From NCBI GenBank assembly GCA_963676345.2, contig CAXXTS010000002.1, positions 806,001 through 870,000 on the forward strand: a DNA stretch of 64,000 nt, written 5' to 3'. Below are positions 18,101 through 26,203 of the stretch, piece by piece. Each line of letters opens with the position of its first letter. The stretch's first letter is position 1. The notes below the pieces were generated by a model. It saw nothing but the letters and a program-made list of their open reading frames with translations. It did not search any database and was not told the DNA's origin. A program made the translations under genes and the position numbers. The DNA comes from G963665925 sp963676345. GTDB lineage: Bacteria > Bacillota > Clostridia > Peptostreptococcales > Acidaminobacteraceae.

Positions 18101-20023
18101 GCTCTTGAAAGCGGCGACCTCGAATATATGGCATGGTCTATTTTCGGATACGCAGAATATACTTATTTCATGGGTATGCCCTTAAAAAAATCTATTCATG
18201 ATTTAAACGAAGCCATGGAAGTCTGTAAACGGACAGGTCAGCAAAAGCAGTATTCGTTTTCGGAAATTTTTTCAGAAGCTGCCTTGTTCTTAACTAAAGA
18301 CAATATGCCGTATTTAAGTACAACTTCTGATGATCCATCTACGCTTTTCTATACGCATTTTCATACAATGATACACGCCTATATGCTCCATGACACAAGC
18401 GCTGCAATCCATCATGCTGAAAAGACATTCGACTACATTGAAGCTGTAATTTCCACCATGTGCAATCCAATCAGCTACTTTTTTAACTGTCTTGTATTGA
18501 TTCAAAAAAACAGGCTCAACCATACAGAACATCGTCAACTTATAAAACACCTCAACCAGCTTAAGAAATGGGCTCAGAACGCACCGGGCTCTTGCAGCCT
18601 TCTGTACAAGCTTGCTCAAACTGCTTATGACGGTTTTATCAGACACAAGCAGAACCAGCTTCACAACTTTGAAGCAGCTATTGCCCTATCTAAAGAATAT
18701 GGCGCCCTCCACTACGAAGCTTTAGCACACGAGTTGGCCAGCCTATATAGCCATAACCGGAACATGGCGTTTATCTCTAAGCAGCATATGAATCAGGCGT
18801 ATTATCTGTATAAAAAATGGGGTGCACTACGAAAACTCCAGCAAATGAACCGTGACTATCAGAGCATATTGTCTCTTGTCCCGACCTCTAAGCCCTTTTA
18901 TGAAGACACAACATACTCCTTCACAGAAGGTCAGTCCATTGATATTAACAGTCTGATTAAAACAACGCAGTCCCTGTCTGAACAGATGGAGTTCAATGGC
19001 CTGATGAATGCCTTTAATGAGCACATCATTAAGAACGCAGGTGCAACACTTGGTGCACTTTTTATTGAATGCAACAAGACCATTTGCCTGAAATCCAGAT
19101 GGTCTATAAAGGACAACAAGTCTATTTCTTCAAAGCAATTTGAAGAAGGTGGCACCATTGACACCGTTAGAAAAGATTTTCCAAAGATGTTGCCATACGA
19201 CTTCATTACCTATGCATGGCGTATAAATCAAATAGTTCTATTTAAGCGCGGAGCTAGGGAAGAAGCCTATGCAGATGACCCATACTTTGAAAAATACCCT
19301 ACAGATTCTGTTATGGCTATTCCAATTTTACTCAAGGGAAAGTCTATTGGTCTTCTATACCTGGAAAACAGCGTAACAGATGCTGTCTTTAGCCAAGACA
19401 GGCTTGCAGCCATTCAGGTAATCGTTGGTCAGCTGGCCATTTCATACGAGAACGCACGGCTCTATGAGGAGATGGAGAACAAAATCAGAGAGAGAACAGA
19501 ACAGCTCTATGCATTAACTGATGAATACTATGAACTCTCTATACACGATCAGCTTACACAGCTCTATAACAGACGAAAACTCGACGAAGTCCTCAAACGG
19601 GAAGTCTCACGTCTAAACAGAACAAGCGATCCCTTATCCGTGATCATACTGGATATTGATAACTTTAAAATGGTAAATGACACTTACGGTCACCTCGCTG
19701 GGGATGATGTCCTCATTAAAATGGCCTCACTCTTAAAACACGCAATACGCTCAACCGATGTTATAGGTCGCTGGGGTGGCGAAGAATTTCTGATCATCTG
19801 TTCCAATACATTAGGGGACAATGCAGTCTATCTTGCTGAGAAGCTGCGGCTTCTTATTGAAAACACTGATTTTGGACTTGGTAGAACGATCACCAGCAGC
19901 TTTGGCGTGGCCGCTGTAGAAGGGCTAAGTGACGCATCCTTGCTACTCAATCAGGCAGACCGGGCACTCTATGCTGCTAAAAATCAAGGCCGCAATCGTG
20001 TCATCTGTTCCTGTGATATGTAA
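15149..20023 (+). CDS. Ser/Thr kinase - AAA ATPase - GAF - GGDEF signalling protein
   Basis: A 1624-residue cytoplasmic protein. Residues 10-270 form a protein kinase domain with HRDINPSN near 127, LIDFGLA near 147 and GTLQYISPEQ. An ATPase domain follows with Walker A GPSGSGKT near 326 and Walker B LVLFIDDIQW near 448. A long helical, TPR-like middle runs to about 1250. Then come a GAF domain (about 1275-1440), a short coil and a GGDEF domain with RWGGEEF near 1541. An RSTD inhibitory site lies five residues before GGEEF, so the cyclase should be active and feedback-inhibited. Relatives known to me usually end in a histidine kinase; here the output is c-di-GMP. It is a single-gene unit with its own terminator. 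Confidence 0.9.
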   Translation: MKLSAYKIQETIHQSPNTVIHKCLNTQDHQYYILKMINDTHPDEDSVNMLRHEYDLLVELEEKAQISSGIPKAVAFINEDRGCAIVFHDTGARSLKHLEISLSTGEMIEIFIALTEVLLKIHKYGLVHRDINPSNILWSRSSHEITLIDFGLAAPSKEERDTHTIEGTLQYISPEQSGRMNHGVDHRSDIYSFGATMYALITGQLLFPEYTDPLDLIHHHLTIKPSDPHDLNGSVPKSLSDIVMKCLSKNRNDRYQSVISLRDDLIKSAAMLEKNNLIGTFKLGENDILFKVPDKLYGISEEYAALRQVLENPPLTRPSLVVVSGPSGSGKTYMINTIRSEINTFNISGKCEQYRQSIPYHVLVLCFKNFIHKIAAKGEREVHVWKAHFQEALGSRISVLKLYVPEVTLITGDIQPAPELPPMESKTRLKIVISDLLNCIARYVEKLVLFIDDIQWIDNDSIDLLEYCVENSKVSSFTLLCAYRNENAVDQHSLFRLQKSFEDNDCPLTHIHIKPLTSEDVGQLIQDIFKGQLKNTESLIENLDNLTKGNPLFTITLLEYYHSTGVLAPISGGHAWDYAPERFSVNINQSDIIKFMTSYIKRLPLIVQKHLQVGALIGSSFTISRVALISSDSIALITESITTAKDHNLIVSDAFSQDRFHFTHDQIQQTASLLNISNPTQLHYKIGNMLLEQYENSPSSEILFDIANHYNAAKIHLEKDKRLFILRDINYQAASVALRVSAFNMAYTYISKAIAQDPQAHHYVFGAECAMLCGHYDVMNTWIGEARSRLHNPLDQIPIGLTEINSFIARSDYSTAVDKGRLLLEQLGYDFPLFISKARILKELLLTQHILPRKHYNAFKNLAPVSDPVIGGVLEVLSSILSACYLTDANLFLFVVLKQIQLAAKHGLSPTTGIALSNYSLILCAVLKKYDDGNVLGEIALDISAATQDASALSRTKTHLALFTLHWKNPLILGRETFREAYKLALESGDLEYMAWSIFGYAEYTYFMGMPLKKSIHDLNEAMEVCKRTGQQKQYSFSEIFSEAALFLTKDNMPYLSTTSDDPSTLFYTHFHTMIHAYMLHDTSAAIHHAEKTFDYIEAVISTMCNPISYFFNCLVLIQKNRLNHTEHRQLIKHLNQLKKWAQNAPGSCSLLYKLAQTAYDGFIRHKQNQLHNFEAAIALSKEYGALHYEALAHELASLYSHNRNMAFISKQHMNQAYYLYKKWGALRKLQQMNRDYQSILSLVPTSKPFYEDTTYSFTEGQSIDINSLIKTTQSLSEQMEFNGLMNAFNEHIIKNAGATLGALFIECNKTICLKSRWSIKDNKSISSKQFEEGGTIDTVRKDFPKMLPYDFITYAWRINQIVLFKRGAREEAYADDPYFEKYPTDSVMAIPILLKGKSIGLLYLENSVTDAVFSQDRLAAIQVIVGQLAISYENARLYEEMENKIRERTEQLYALTDEYYELSIHDQLTQLYNRRKLDEVLKREVSRLNRTSDPLSVIILDIDNFKMVNDTYGHLAGDDVLIKMASLLKHAIRSTDVIGRWGGEEFLIICSNTLGDNAVYLAEKLRLLIENTDFGLGRTITSSFGVAAVEGLSDASLLLNQADRALYAAKNQGRNRVICSCDM

Positions 20024-20039
20024 TAAAATAAACAGACTA

Positions 20040-20093
20040 AAACAGCCTCAAAGGTGGACGGTTTAAAATCCACATTTGGGCTGTTTGCTTTTT
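20040..20093 (+). terminator. Terminator of the kinase/GGDEF gene
   Basis: Stem AAACAGCC (20040-20047) with GGCTGTTT (20079-20086), inner GTGGA/TCCAC pairing, then GCTTTTT. Confidence 0.78.
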
Positions 20094-20185
20094 AGGTCAT
20101 AATGGTTGCACTCAAGCATCTTATGTTCCAATCTTAATCTTGTTATACCAGTCTTATCACATCTTATTCAGTGCTTCTTATAAGC

Positions 20186-20566
20186 CTAGTAGGTACATTT
20201 AAATACAGTTATACAAATCGAAAGGCCAATATAGAAGATGCCTACATACACCAGCACCTTGCCATAAGCTTTTGGGGCATGCACAGCTCTTTTAGAATCT
20301 TTATAGGCCTGATAAGCAGCATATGACTTAAAGCCCCCATTTACGTCCCGTTCAAGCACTTTTCTACCTAAATAGCCCATGCTCTCAAAAATCTCAGTAG
20401 CGTGGGTGAGTGTCAGTATGCCTGGAAAAAAATATATAATGCCCACAACAAAGAAGGCATTGGAACAATTCATCCAAAAGGCTTGCGTATCATATGTAAA
20501 AAAAAGTATGCCACTAAATACAAGGAGCGATACAGCTATTCTATATCCGATTTGTCGTTTACTCAT
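20186..20566 (-). CDS. DUF3899-like small membrane protein, last gene of opp operon
   Basis: A 126-residue protein with three hydrophobic segments (two near the N terminus, one at the C terminus) and a basic cytoplasmic loop. It resembles DUF3899 membrane proteins. Its ATG overlaps the end of the OppF-like gene by 8 bp, so it is co-translated with the oligopeptide transporter. Its job is unknown; an accessory or assembly role for the transporter is an inference from position only. Confidence 0.72.
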   Translation of the reverse strand: MSKRQIGYRIAVSLLVFSGILFFTYDTQAFWMNCSNAFFVVGIIYFFPGILTLTHATEIFESMGYLGRKVLERDVNGGFKSYAAYQAYKDSKRAVHAPKAYGKVLVYVGIFYIGLSICITVFKCTY

Positions 20567-21704
20567 TTCGGTTCAACTCTTTTCTACCCAACCGTTTTCT
20601 GTACTTTTCCATTTCCTCAGAATTAGCAAGTACAAAATGTCCCGGCTCAATTTCTTGAAAACTTGGTCCCTCCTGCGAATAGTCATGTGCCAACTCAGGG
20701 GTATAAGTTACTCTTTTTCTATACTTCTCATAAACTGGGTCTGGCAAAGGGGCCGCTGACAAAAGGGACTGGGTATAAGGATGCAGTGGGTTGTCAAACA
20801 ACTGATCCACCTGGGCCATTTCCACCAGTTTTCCATAATACATGACCCCAACTCGGTCACTGATATACTTAATTACAGAAAGATTATGGGCAATGAACAA
20901 AATGGTGATGTCAAAGTCCACCCGAAGCTTCTTAAGCAAATTGATGATTTGGGCTTGTATGGAAACATCCAGCGCACTAATCGGCTCATCTGCGATTAGA
21001 AATTGGGGGTTCATAACCAGTGCACGCGCAATACCAATACGCTGACGCTGACCACCACTAAACTCATGGGGGTATCGGTTTGCATGCTCAGAAATAAGAC
21101 CTACTGTATGCAGGACTTCATTGACGCTTCGGGTGATTTGCGCCCTGTCTTTAACGCCTGAAATTCTTAGGCCCTCAGAAATAATTTCCTTCACTGTCAT
21201 ACGCGGATCAATCGATGCCATCGGGTCTTGAAAAATCATCTGCATGTTTTTCATGAGTGCTTCATCACGTTCAAAACGCAGGGCCTTCTTCGTCTTAATA
21301 GCCTTTTTGTGCACTTGTATAGCATGCCGTGCAGTCTGTTTTGCGCTGGCACTAGGCGCATTCTTAAGCCTCTCTTTAGCCTCCGCCAAGGCTTCATAGT
21401 CAGATAAAGTGCCTGCTGAAATGGTTTTTCCTAAAAAGGCTATTTCCCCGTCTGTCGGTTCATGCAGCTTAACAAGGGTTCTGCCAGTGGTTGTCTTACC
21501 ACATCCTGACTCACCCACAAGCCCAAACACCTCCCCTTTTAGTATGTCGAAGCTGACCCCATCTACCGCTTTGACAAGGAGCTTGTTTTTCCCAAAGCCC
21601 GACTCAAAGTACTTCTTTAAGTTTTTCACGCTGAGAACCACCTGCTGATTTTCCACTTGCTGTTCACTTGTCTTATATGTCTTTAAGCTCTTCTTCACTT
21701 TCAA
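20559..21704 (-). CDS. oppF: Oligopeptide ABC transporter ATPase (OppF type) with insertion
   Basis: A 381-residue ATPase. Walker A is GESGCGKTT, the signature is FSGGQRQR and Walker B is FLIADEPISALD, followed by the OppF C-terminal region (HPYTQSLLSA). Between Walker A and the Q-loop (MIFQDPMASI) there is an extra basic stretch of about 55 residues (98-153) absent from ordinary OppF. Start is TTG (21704) or GTG (21698) after AAAGGAG, inside the end of the OppD gene. Partner of the OppD-like subunit; together they energise the OppB/OppC channel. Confidence 0.92.
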   Translation of the reverse strand: MKVKKSLKTYKTSEQQVENQQVVLSVKNLKKYFESGFGKNKLLVKAVDGVSFDILKGEVFGLVGESGCGKTTTGRTLVKLHEPTDGEIAFLGKTISAGTLSDYEALAEAKERLKNAPSASAKQTARHAIQVHKKAIKTKKALRFERDEALMKNMQMIFQDPMASIDPRMTVKEIISEGLRISGVKDRAQITRSVNEVLHTVGLISEHANRYPHEFSGGQRQRIGIARALVMNPQFLIADEPISALDVSIQAQIINLLKKLRVDFDITILFIAHNLSVIKYISDRVGVMYYGKLVEMAQVDQLFDNPLHPYTQSLLSAAPLPDPVYEKYRKRVTYTPELAHDYSQEGPSFQEIEPGHFVLANSEEMEKYRKRLGRKELNRNE

Positions 21705-23097
21705 GTAGCTCCTTTGTTAGTTCTTTCATCCTCTTAATGCGTTCATCAAGCAGCGGCGGTTTCATAACCGTCTGGCTATCTTTGTGCAGCAGCCATGTCG
21801 CTGCATAGTGGGTATTCGAAATTTTAAACATTGGCGGTTCCAGCTCAAAATCAATTTTCATTGCGTAGTCACTGCGTGGCGCAAATGCATCCCCAATAGG
21901 TGGAAACCGCATATCTGGCGGTGAGCCCGCTATGGTAAGAAGCGCTTCTTTTGAAGTTAAATCCGGCATTGACCCAAGCAGTGCCCATGTGTAAGGATGA
22001 CGCGGGTCGTAAAACACTTCTTCACTGGTTCCGATTTCCTGAATTTTACCCGCATACATAACCGCGATTCGATCAGCTGTATTGGCAACGACACCAAGGT
22101 CATGGGTTATGAAAATCACCGTGAGCCCACGCTCTTTTTTCAGTTTCTTAATCAGCTCTAAAATTTGCGACTGAATTGTGACATCGAGGGCTGTGGTCGG
22201 CTCATCACATATGAGCAGGTCTGGGTCACCAGCTAGTACAACTGCGATGACAATGCGCTGGCGCATGCCCCCGGAAAATTGAAATGGATACTGTTTAAAG
22301 CGCTTTTCAGGCTCAGGGATTCCAACTTCACGCATAATTTCAATGGCGCGCTCTTTCGCCTCTAGCCGGGTGACCCGCTTAAGACGTTTCAAAGCTTCTT
22401 TTTCCTGTGCAAGGCGCACCTTTAGGGCTTTTTTTTCAAACCCTTGATCATTTCTCTTTAAGGCTTTTATCCTTTCAAGCTTTTCAGCCTTTTTATCTTT
22501 ATAGGTCTTCATAACCTGCGCCCGTGCTTGCTTTTTTGATTGCCGCATCTGAGCTTTCAGTCCTGGCAGTCCACTACGCAGCCTTGCTAATTCACGCTTC
22601 ATGTCTTCATGTGGCTTCTTTTCTTTTCGGTTTATTCGCATGTTTTCTTTCAGTCTGCGCACATCGCGCCTTGCTTTAAGATAATCAAGGCGCTCCTTTT
22701 TATAAAGTGCCTCAATTTGTTTTTCAAGATGATTTCCATTTAGAATCATGGACTCTGTAATCTGTTTTCCAATACGCATAATTGGATTTAGGCTCGACAT
22801 AGGGTCTTGATAAACCATCCCTATTTTCTTGCCCCGTATTTCGTGGTACTCGTGTTCCGTGATTTCAAGAAGGTTTTCGCCTTCATATAGAATCTGTCCA
22901 CCTTCAACCTGAGCGTTTCCTGCAAGAATGCCCATGATGGCTCTTGCAGTCACTGATTTACCCGAACCAGATTCGCCCACAATTGCCAGTGTTTCACCTT
23001 TACAGAGTTGAAAACTGACACTGCGAACTGCCTTTAAGGTGCCTGAAATCGTTCTAAATGAAATGCTTAATTTGTCTACAATCAGTTTCTTTTCCAT
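21673..23097 (-). CDS. oppD: Oligopeptide ABC transporter ATPase (OppD type) with coiled-coil insertion
   Basis: About 474 residues, against roughly 330 for usual OppD. Walker A GESGSGKS, Q-loop VYQDPMSSLNP, signature FSGGMRQR near 272, Walker B LLICDEPTTALD. An insertion of some 135 residues (about 121-255), rich in Lys, Arg, Glu and Leu, separates the Q-loop from the signature and is predicted by eye to be coiled coil. The ATG at 23097 has AAGGA at proper spacing; an earlier ATG at 23106 is too close. It overlaps the OppF gene by 32 bp. Confidence 0.92.
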   Translation of the reverse strand: MEKKLIVDKLSISFRTISGTLKAVRSVSFQLCKGETLAIVGESGSGKSVTARAIMGILAGNAQVEGGQILYEGENLLEITEHEYHEIRGKKIGMVYQDPMSSLNPIMRIGKQITESMILNGNHLEKQIEALYKKERLDYLKARRDVRRLKENMRINRKEKKPHEDMKRELARLRSGLPGLKAQMRQSKKQARAQVMKTYKDKKAEKLERIKALKRNDQGFEKKALKVRLAQEKEALKRLKRVTRLEAKERAIEIMREVGIPEPEKRFKQYPFQFSGGMRQRIVIAVVLAGDPDLLICDEPTTALDVTIQSQILELIKKLKKERGLTVIFITHDLGVVANTADRIAVMYAGKIQEIGTSEEVFYDPRHPYTWALLGSMPDLTSKEALLTIAGSPPDMRFPPIGDAFAPRSDYAMKIDFELEPPMFKISNTHYAATWLLHKDSQTVMKPPLLDERIKRMKELTKELLESEEELKDI

Positions 23098-23202
23098 TAT
23101 GCTCATTCCTTAAGGGTCTGTTTTGCAACATCTCCATCTATTAAGTACCCTGTTTTCCAATACTTCTCTAAATTTAATACCGCTGCCTATTCAATCTTCT
23201 AC

Positions 23203-25098
23203 CTATTCAACGCCTCTTAAAGATGGATTAAACGCGTCTCTCAGGGCGTTGCCAAACATATTAAAGGTAATCATCAGTAGGGATACAATCACAGCCGGAA
23301 ATACGGTCAGATAGGGATAGTTAAATAGAAAATTACGTGCATCTGAAAGCAGCACACCAATAGATACCCCTGAAAAATGAAAGCCAAGTATACTAAAGGA
23401 CTGTCCATGACCAATTCCATATCCCAAATAGGATAAGGCCGCTTCTGTAAAAATGACACTTGGGATAGATAAAACACTTGATGTAATAATGGTCCCGATA
23501 CCATTGGGCAGGATATGGCGGAATATAAGCCGCGCATCAGATGCCCCCATGGTTCTAGATGCCAACACGTACTCCCGTCCCTTGTATCTGTAAAACTGCA
23601 TGCGTGTCACGCTGGCAGTACCAATCCAACCGGATATGACAAGGGTGAGTATAAGGGTTTTGATACCCGGATCAAATAGAACGACCATGATGGACAGAAC
23701 CACTAGCCAAGGAATTTTCCCCATCAGTTCTGCAAACCGCTGCATGAGCAAGTCGACCGTTCCGCCGTAATAACCAGATATGGACCCAAAGAGTATGCCG
23801 ATGCTCACATTAATAAGCGTTACCACAATGCCAATATAAAGAGATGTCCTCAGACCTATCCACACAAGGGAAAACATATCACGTCCCGCTTGTGAAGTGC
23901 CAAATAGAAAATACGGCAAGTCCTCATAGCCCAGATAGGCTGCGTAGTCCAAATATACTTCATAAGACGAGTAAGAAACACCATCCACATCGATGGCATC
24001 ATTTTCCTTTACCACTTCTCGTATTGGAAAGCCTTCACTGAAAAACCAGCCCTGGGGATTTTCAGGATTTGGTATGATTTCAAGCGGCCCTTCCCAGTTC
24101 GAGATGAGCGCATCATACTCAGCAGATGAAAAGGCAATTTCGTGGGTTAAATCAAATGCAGCAATGTACCTGTCATATTCAAAAGATGCTGTAACCAGCT
24201 CCCCATTTTGTCTTTGATAAGATCCTTTTCCGTCAACAATTTTATAGGTGGAAAGCACATACCCTTCATCCTGTTTAAGGGGGGCAGTGGACTTTTCATC
24301 AAAAACCGACACATGGCTTATCGCTGCCGAACTGCCCGGATGATCTGAAGCATAGGTTAGCCTGACTTTGGAAATCACTTTTCCGTAGAAGTTAGACGCC
24401 TTATCAAAAGGGTTTATCTGATAGGTTCCCGGCTCAGTAAATACCCCTACAACCTTGTAGGGTTGACCGATTTGGGACTCAATTTCGACTGTAACAGTAC
24501 TATTTTCAGAGCTGTCCAGTTCGAAGACTTCCACCTCAATGTAGGCCCCATCATCTTGAGTCAATGTAAAATAATTTGTGGATTCAACCGTCAAAAAATG
24601 ACTGTCATGGTCTAGTCTAAGTACGGATTGTCCATTTAAAACCGATGGTGATTTTTCTGCACTGAGCACCCGCTGATTTGTCAGCGTGTCCTTGTTTATC
24701 GCTTTTTCGTTATAGTTCAGCGGCAAGTAAAGTCCTGTTTCACCATCAATCGCAGTTAAGTCTGCTGGCATGCCCTCAATATAGACCGTTCCATCCATAA
24801 TGCCAAACTTCTCAAGTACTGGAACCCTCGGAGGCAAAAAAGAGAGTTTCTCGTCCAACTTGTCATACTCTTTTCCTGAGAGAACTGGCATAAAAATAGA
24901 ACACAAGATTAAGACCAGCAGTAGGGCGGATGCCAGCAAATTTGTTCTATTTTTTTTAAAGCGCAGCCAAACATCCTTGAAGTACCCGATGGGTTCCCCT
25001 TCAATTCTTTGATCATAAAGTTGCTGTCCTCTCTGGACAAACTCAAACTTGTCTTTTGATATGTCGCGGCTCTCAACCGGATCTTGATTGTGCATCAT
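23203..25098 (-). CDS. oppC: Oligopeptide ABC transporter permease (OppC type) with large extracytoplasmic domain
   Basis: A 631-residue permease, about twice the usual size. A first membrane helix (about 38-60) is followed by some 330 extracytoplasmic residues; part of this (about 100-270) looks like a beta-sandwich rich in Ser, Thr and aromatic residues. From about 407 (FGTSQAGRDMF) the normal permease domain follows, with the EAALSYLG region that docks on the ATPase. Its start overlaps the OppB gene by 4 bp. A 105-bp gap separates it from the ATPase gene start. Confidence 0.92.
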   Translation of the reverse strand: MMHNQDPVESRDISKDKFEFVQRGQQLYDQRIEGEPIGYFKDVWLRFKKNRTNLLASALLLVLILCSIFMPVLSGKEYDKLDEKLSFLPPRVPVLEKFGIMDGTVYIEGMPADLTAIDGETGLYLPLNYNEKAINKDTLTNQRVLSAEKSPSVLNGQSVLRLDHDSHFLTVESTNYFTLTQDDGAYIEVEVFELDSSENSTVTVEIESQIGQPYKVVGVFTEPGTYQINPFDKASNFYGKVISKVRLTYASDHPGSSAAISHVSVFDEKSTAPLKQDEGYVLSTYKIVDGKGSYQRQNGELVTASFEYDRYIAAFDLTHEIAFSSAEYDALISNWEGPLEIIPNPENPQGWFFSEGFPIREVVKENDAIDVDGVSYSSYEVYLDYAAYLGYEDLPYFLFGTSQAGRDMFSLVWIGLRTSLYIGIVVTLINVSIGILFGSISGYYGGTVDLLMQRFAELMGKIPWLVVLSIMVVLFDPGIKTLILTLVISGWIGTASVTRMQFYRYKGREYVLASRTMGASDARLIFRHILPNGIGTIITSSVLSIPSVIFTEAALSYLGYGIGHGQSFSILGFHFSGVSIGVLLSDARNFLFNYPYLTVFPAVIVSLLMITFNMFGNALRDAFNPSLRGVE

Positions 25099-26171
25099 TT
25101 TCTGGCTCCCATACGAATTCTCGGATCAATTACCCCGTATGTCACATCAACCAATAGTACTGCAAACAGCCCTATTGCCGTATAAAAAGCGGTTGCACTG
25201 AGTAAAAGATTATAATCATAAGCATTTTTAGTCAGCGCCCTTAAGTAAACCTGCCCCGTCCCAGGAATGGCATATATTTTTTCAATGATTACTGAACCTG
25301 ATAAAATCCCCACAAAGGAGAAAATAATGCTCGGCACAAGGGGCACCATTGAATTGCGTAGCGCATGCCTTATAACTGCTTGTTTTCTTGTAAGCCCTTT
25401 TGTTCGGGCAAGCAGGAGAAAATCAGAGGTCAAGACTTCTGTCAGCTCAGCACGTGTCAGTCTGGTGAGCATGGCAACTGGCCCAAAGGTCAGCGCCAGT
25501 ACAGGCAGTACCAGCCCCCGTATCTGTATGGCTGTCATGGCGTCCTTTGCTGGAAATATGGTAGGTACCCACTCCAAATGGTAGCCAAATATCATAACGA
25601 GCATGATCATGACCACAAAGCTTGGAATCGATATCATCACCATCACCGCAGTTGAAATAAAATTATCTACGGGTCCGTTCTTTCTCAGAGCCGCTGCGAT
25701 ACCTAAAGACAAGCCAATCGGCATGTAAAAAAACAGCGCAATAATATTGAGTTTCATGGTGGTTGGAATTCGCTCTTTAATAATGTCAAAAGCCGGTCGA
25801 CCGACCTCTACCTTTGTAGAAAGACCCCAGTCCCACCGAGTCACCACATTTTTCACCCACGAAACATACTGTCGATTAATGGGAATGGGTTCAAAGGCCC
25901 TAATCACATACCCGAAATCTTCATAATAAGCGCTCTTTATGGCCTCCCCCTTTGCAAGGCGATTTCGAATTTCTTCCATTTCAGATGGATCAGTGACCCG
26001 TCTGAAAACCATATAACCGTCTTCAACCTGCTTGTTAAAATAGATGGTTTTAGCTTCCTTTGTCGTTGGTGGATAGGAGGGTGCCAGCTTGAGCAAGGTA
26101 AAGTTCAAAGTCAATATTGTAATGAGCAGTATAAAAATCCAAAGTGTTCTAATTAGAATGTATCTCAGCAT
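25095..26171 (-). CDS. oppB: Oligopeptide ABC transporter permease (OppB type)
   Basis: A 358-residue permease. The first helix (MLRYILIRTLWIFILLI) is followed by an extracytoplasmic stretch of about 110 residues, longer than usual, then five helices with the ATPase-docking region ARTKGLTRKQAVIRHALRNSM. It pairs with OppC to form the channel. Same operon, 32 bp after the binding protein gene. Confidence 0.92.
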   Translation of the reverse strand: MLRYILIRTLWIFILLITILTLNFTLLKLAPSYPPTTKEAKTIYFNKQVEDGYMVFRRVTDPSEMEEIRNRLAKGEAIKSAYYEDFGYVIRAFEPIPINRQYVSWVKNVVTRWDWGLSTKVEVGRPAFDIIKERIPTTMKLNIIALFFYMPIGLSLGIAAALRKNGPVDNFISTAVMVMISIPSFVVMIMLVMIFGYHLEWVPTIFPAKDAMTAIQIRGLVLPVLALTFGPVAMLTRLTRAELTEVLTSDFLLLARTKGLTRKQAVIRHALRNSMVPLVPSIIFSFVGILSGSVIIEKIYAIPGTGQVYLRALTKNAYDYNLLLSATAFYTAIGLFAVLLVDVTYGVIDPRIRMGARK

Positions 26172-26203
26172 ATTCTCTAAGGCCTTTCTTCAGTGTCTGC
26201 ACT

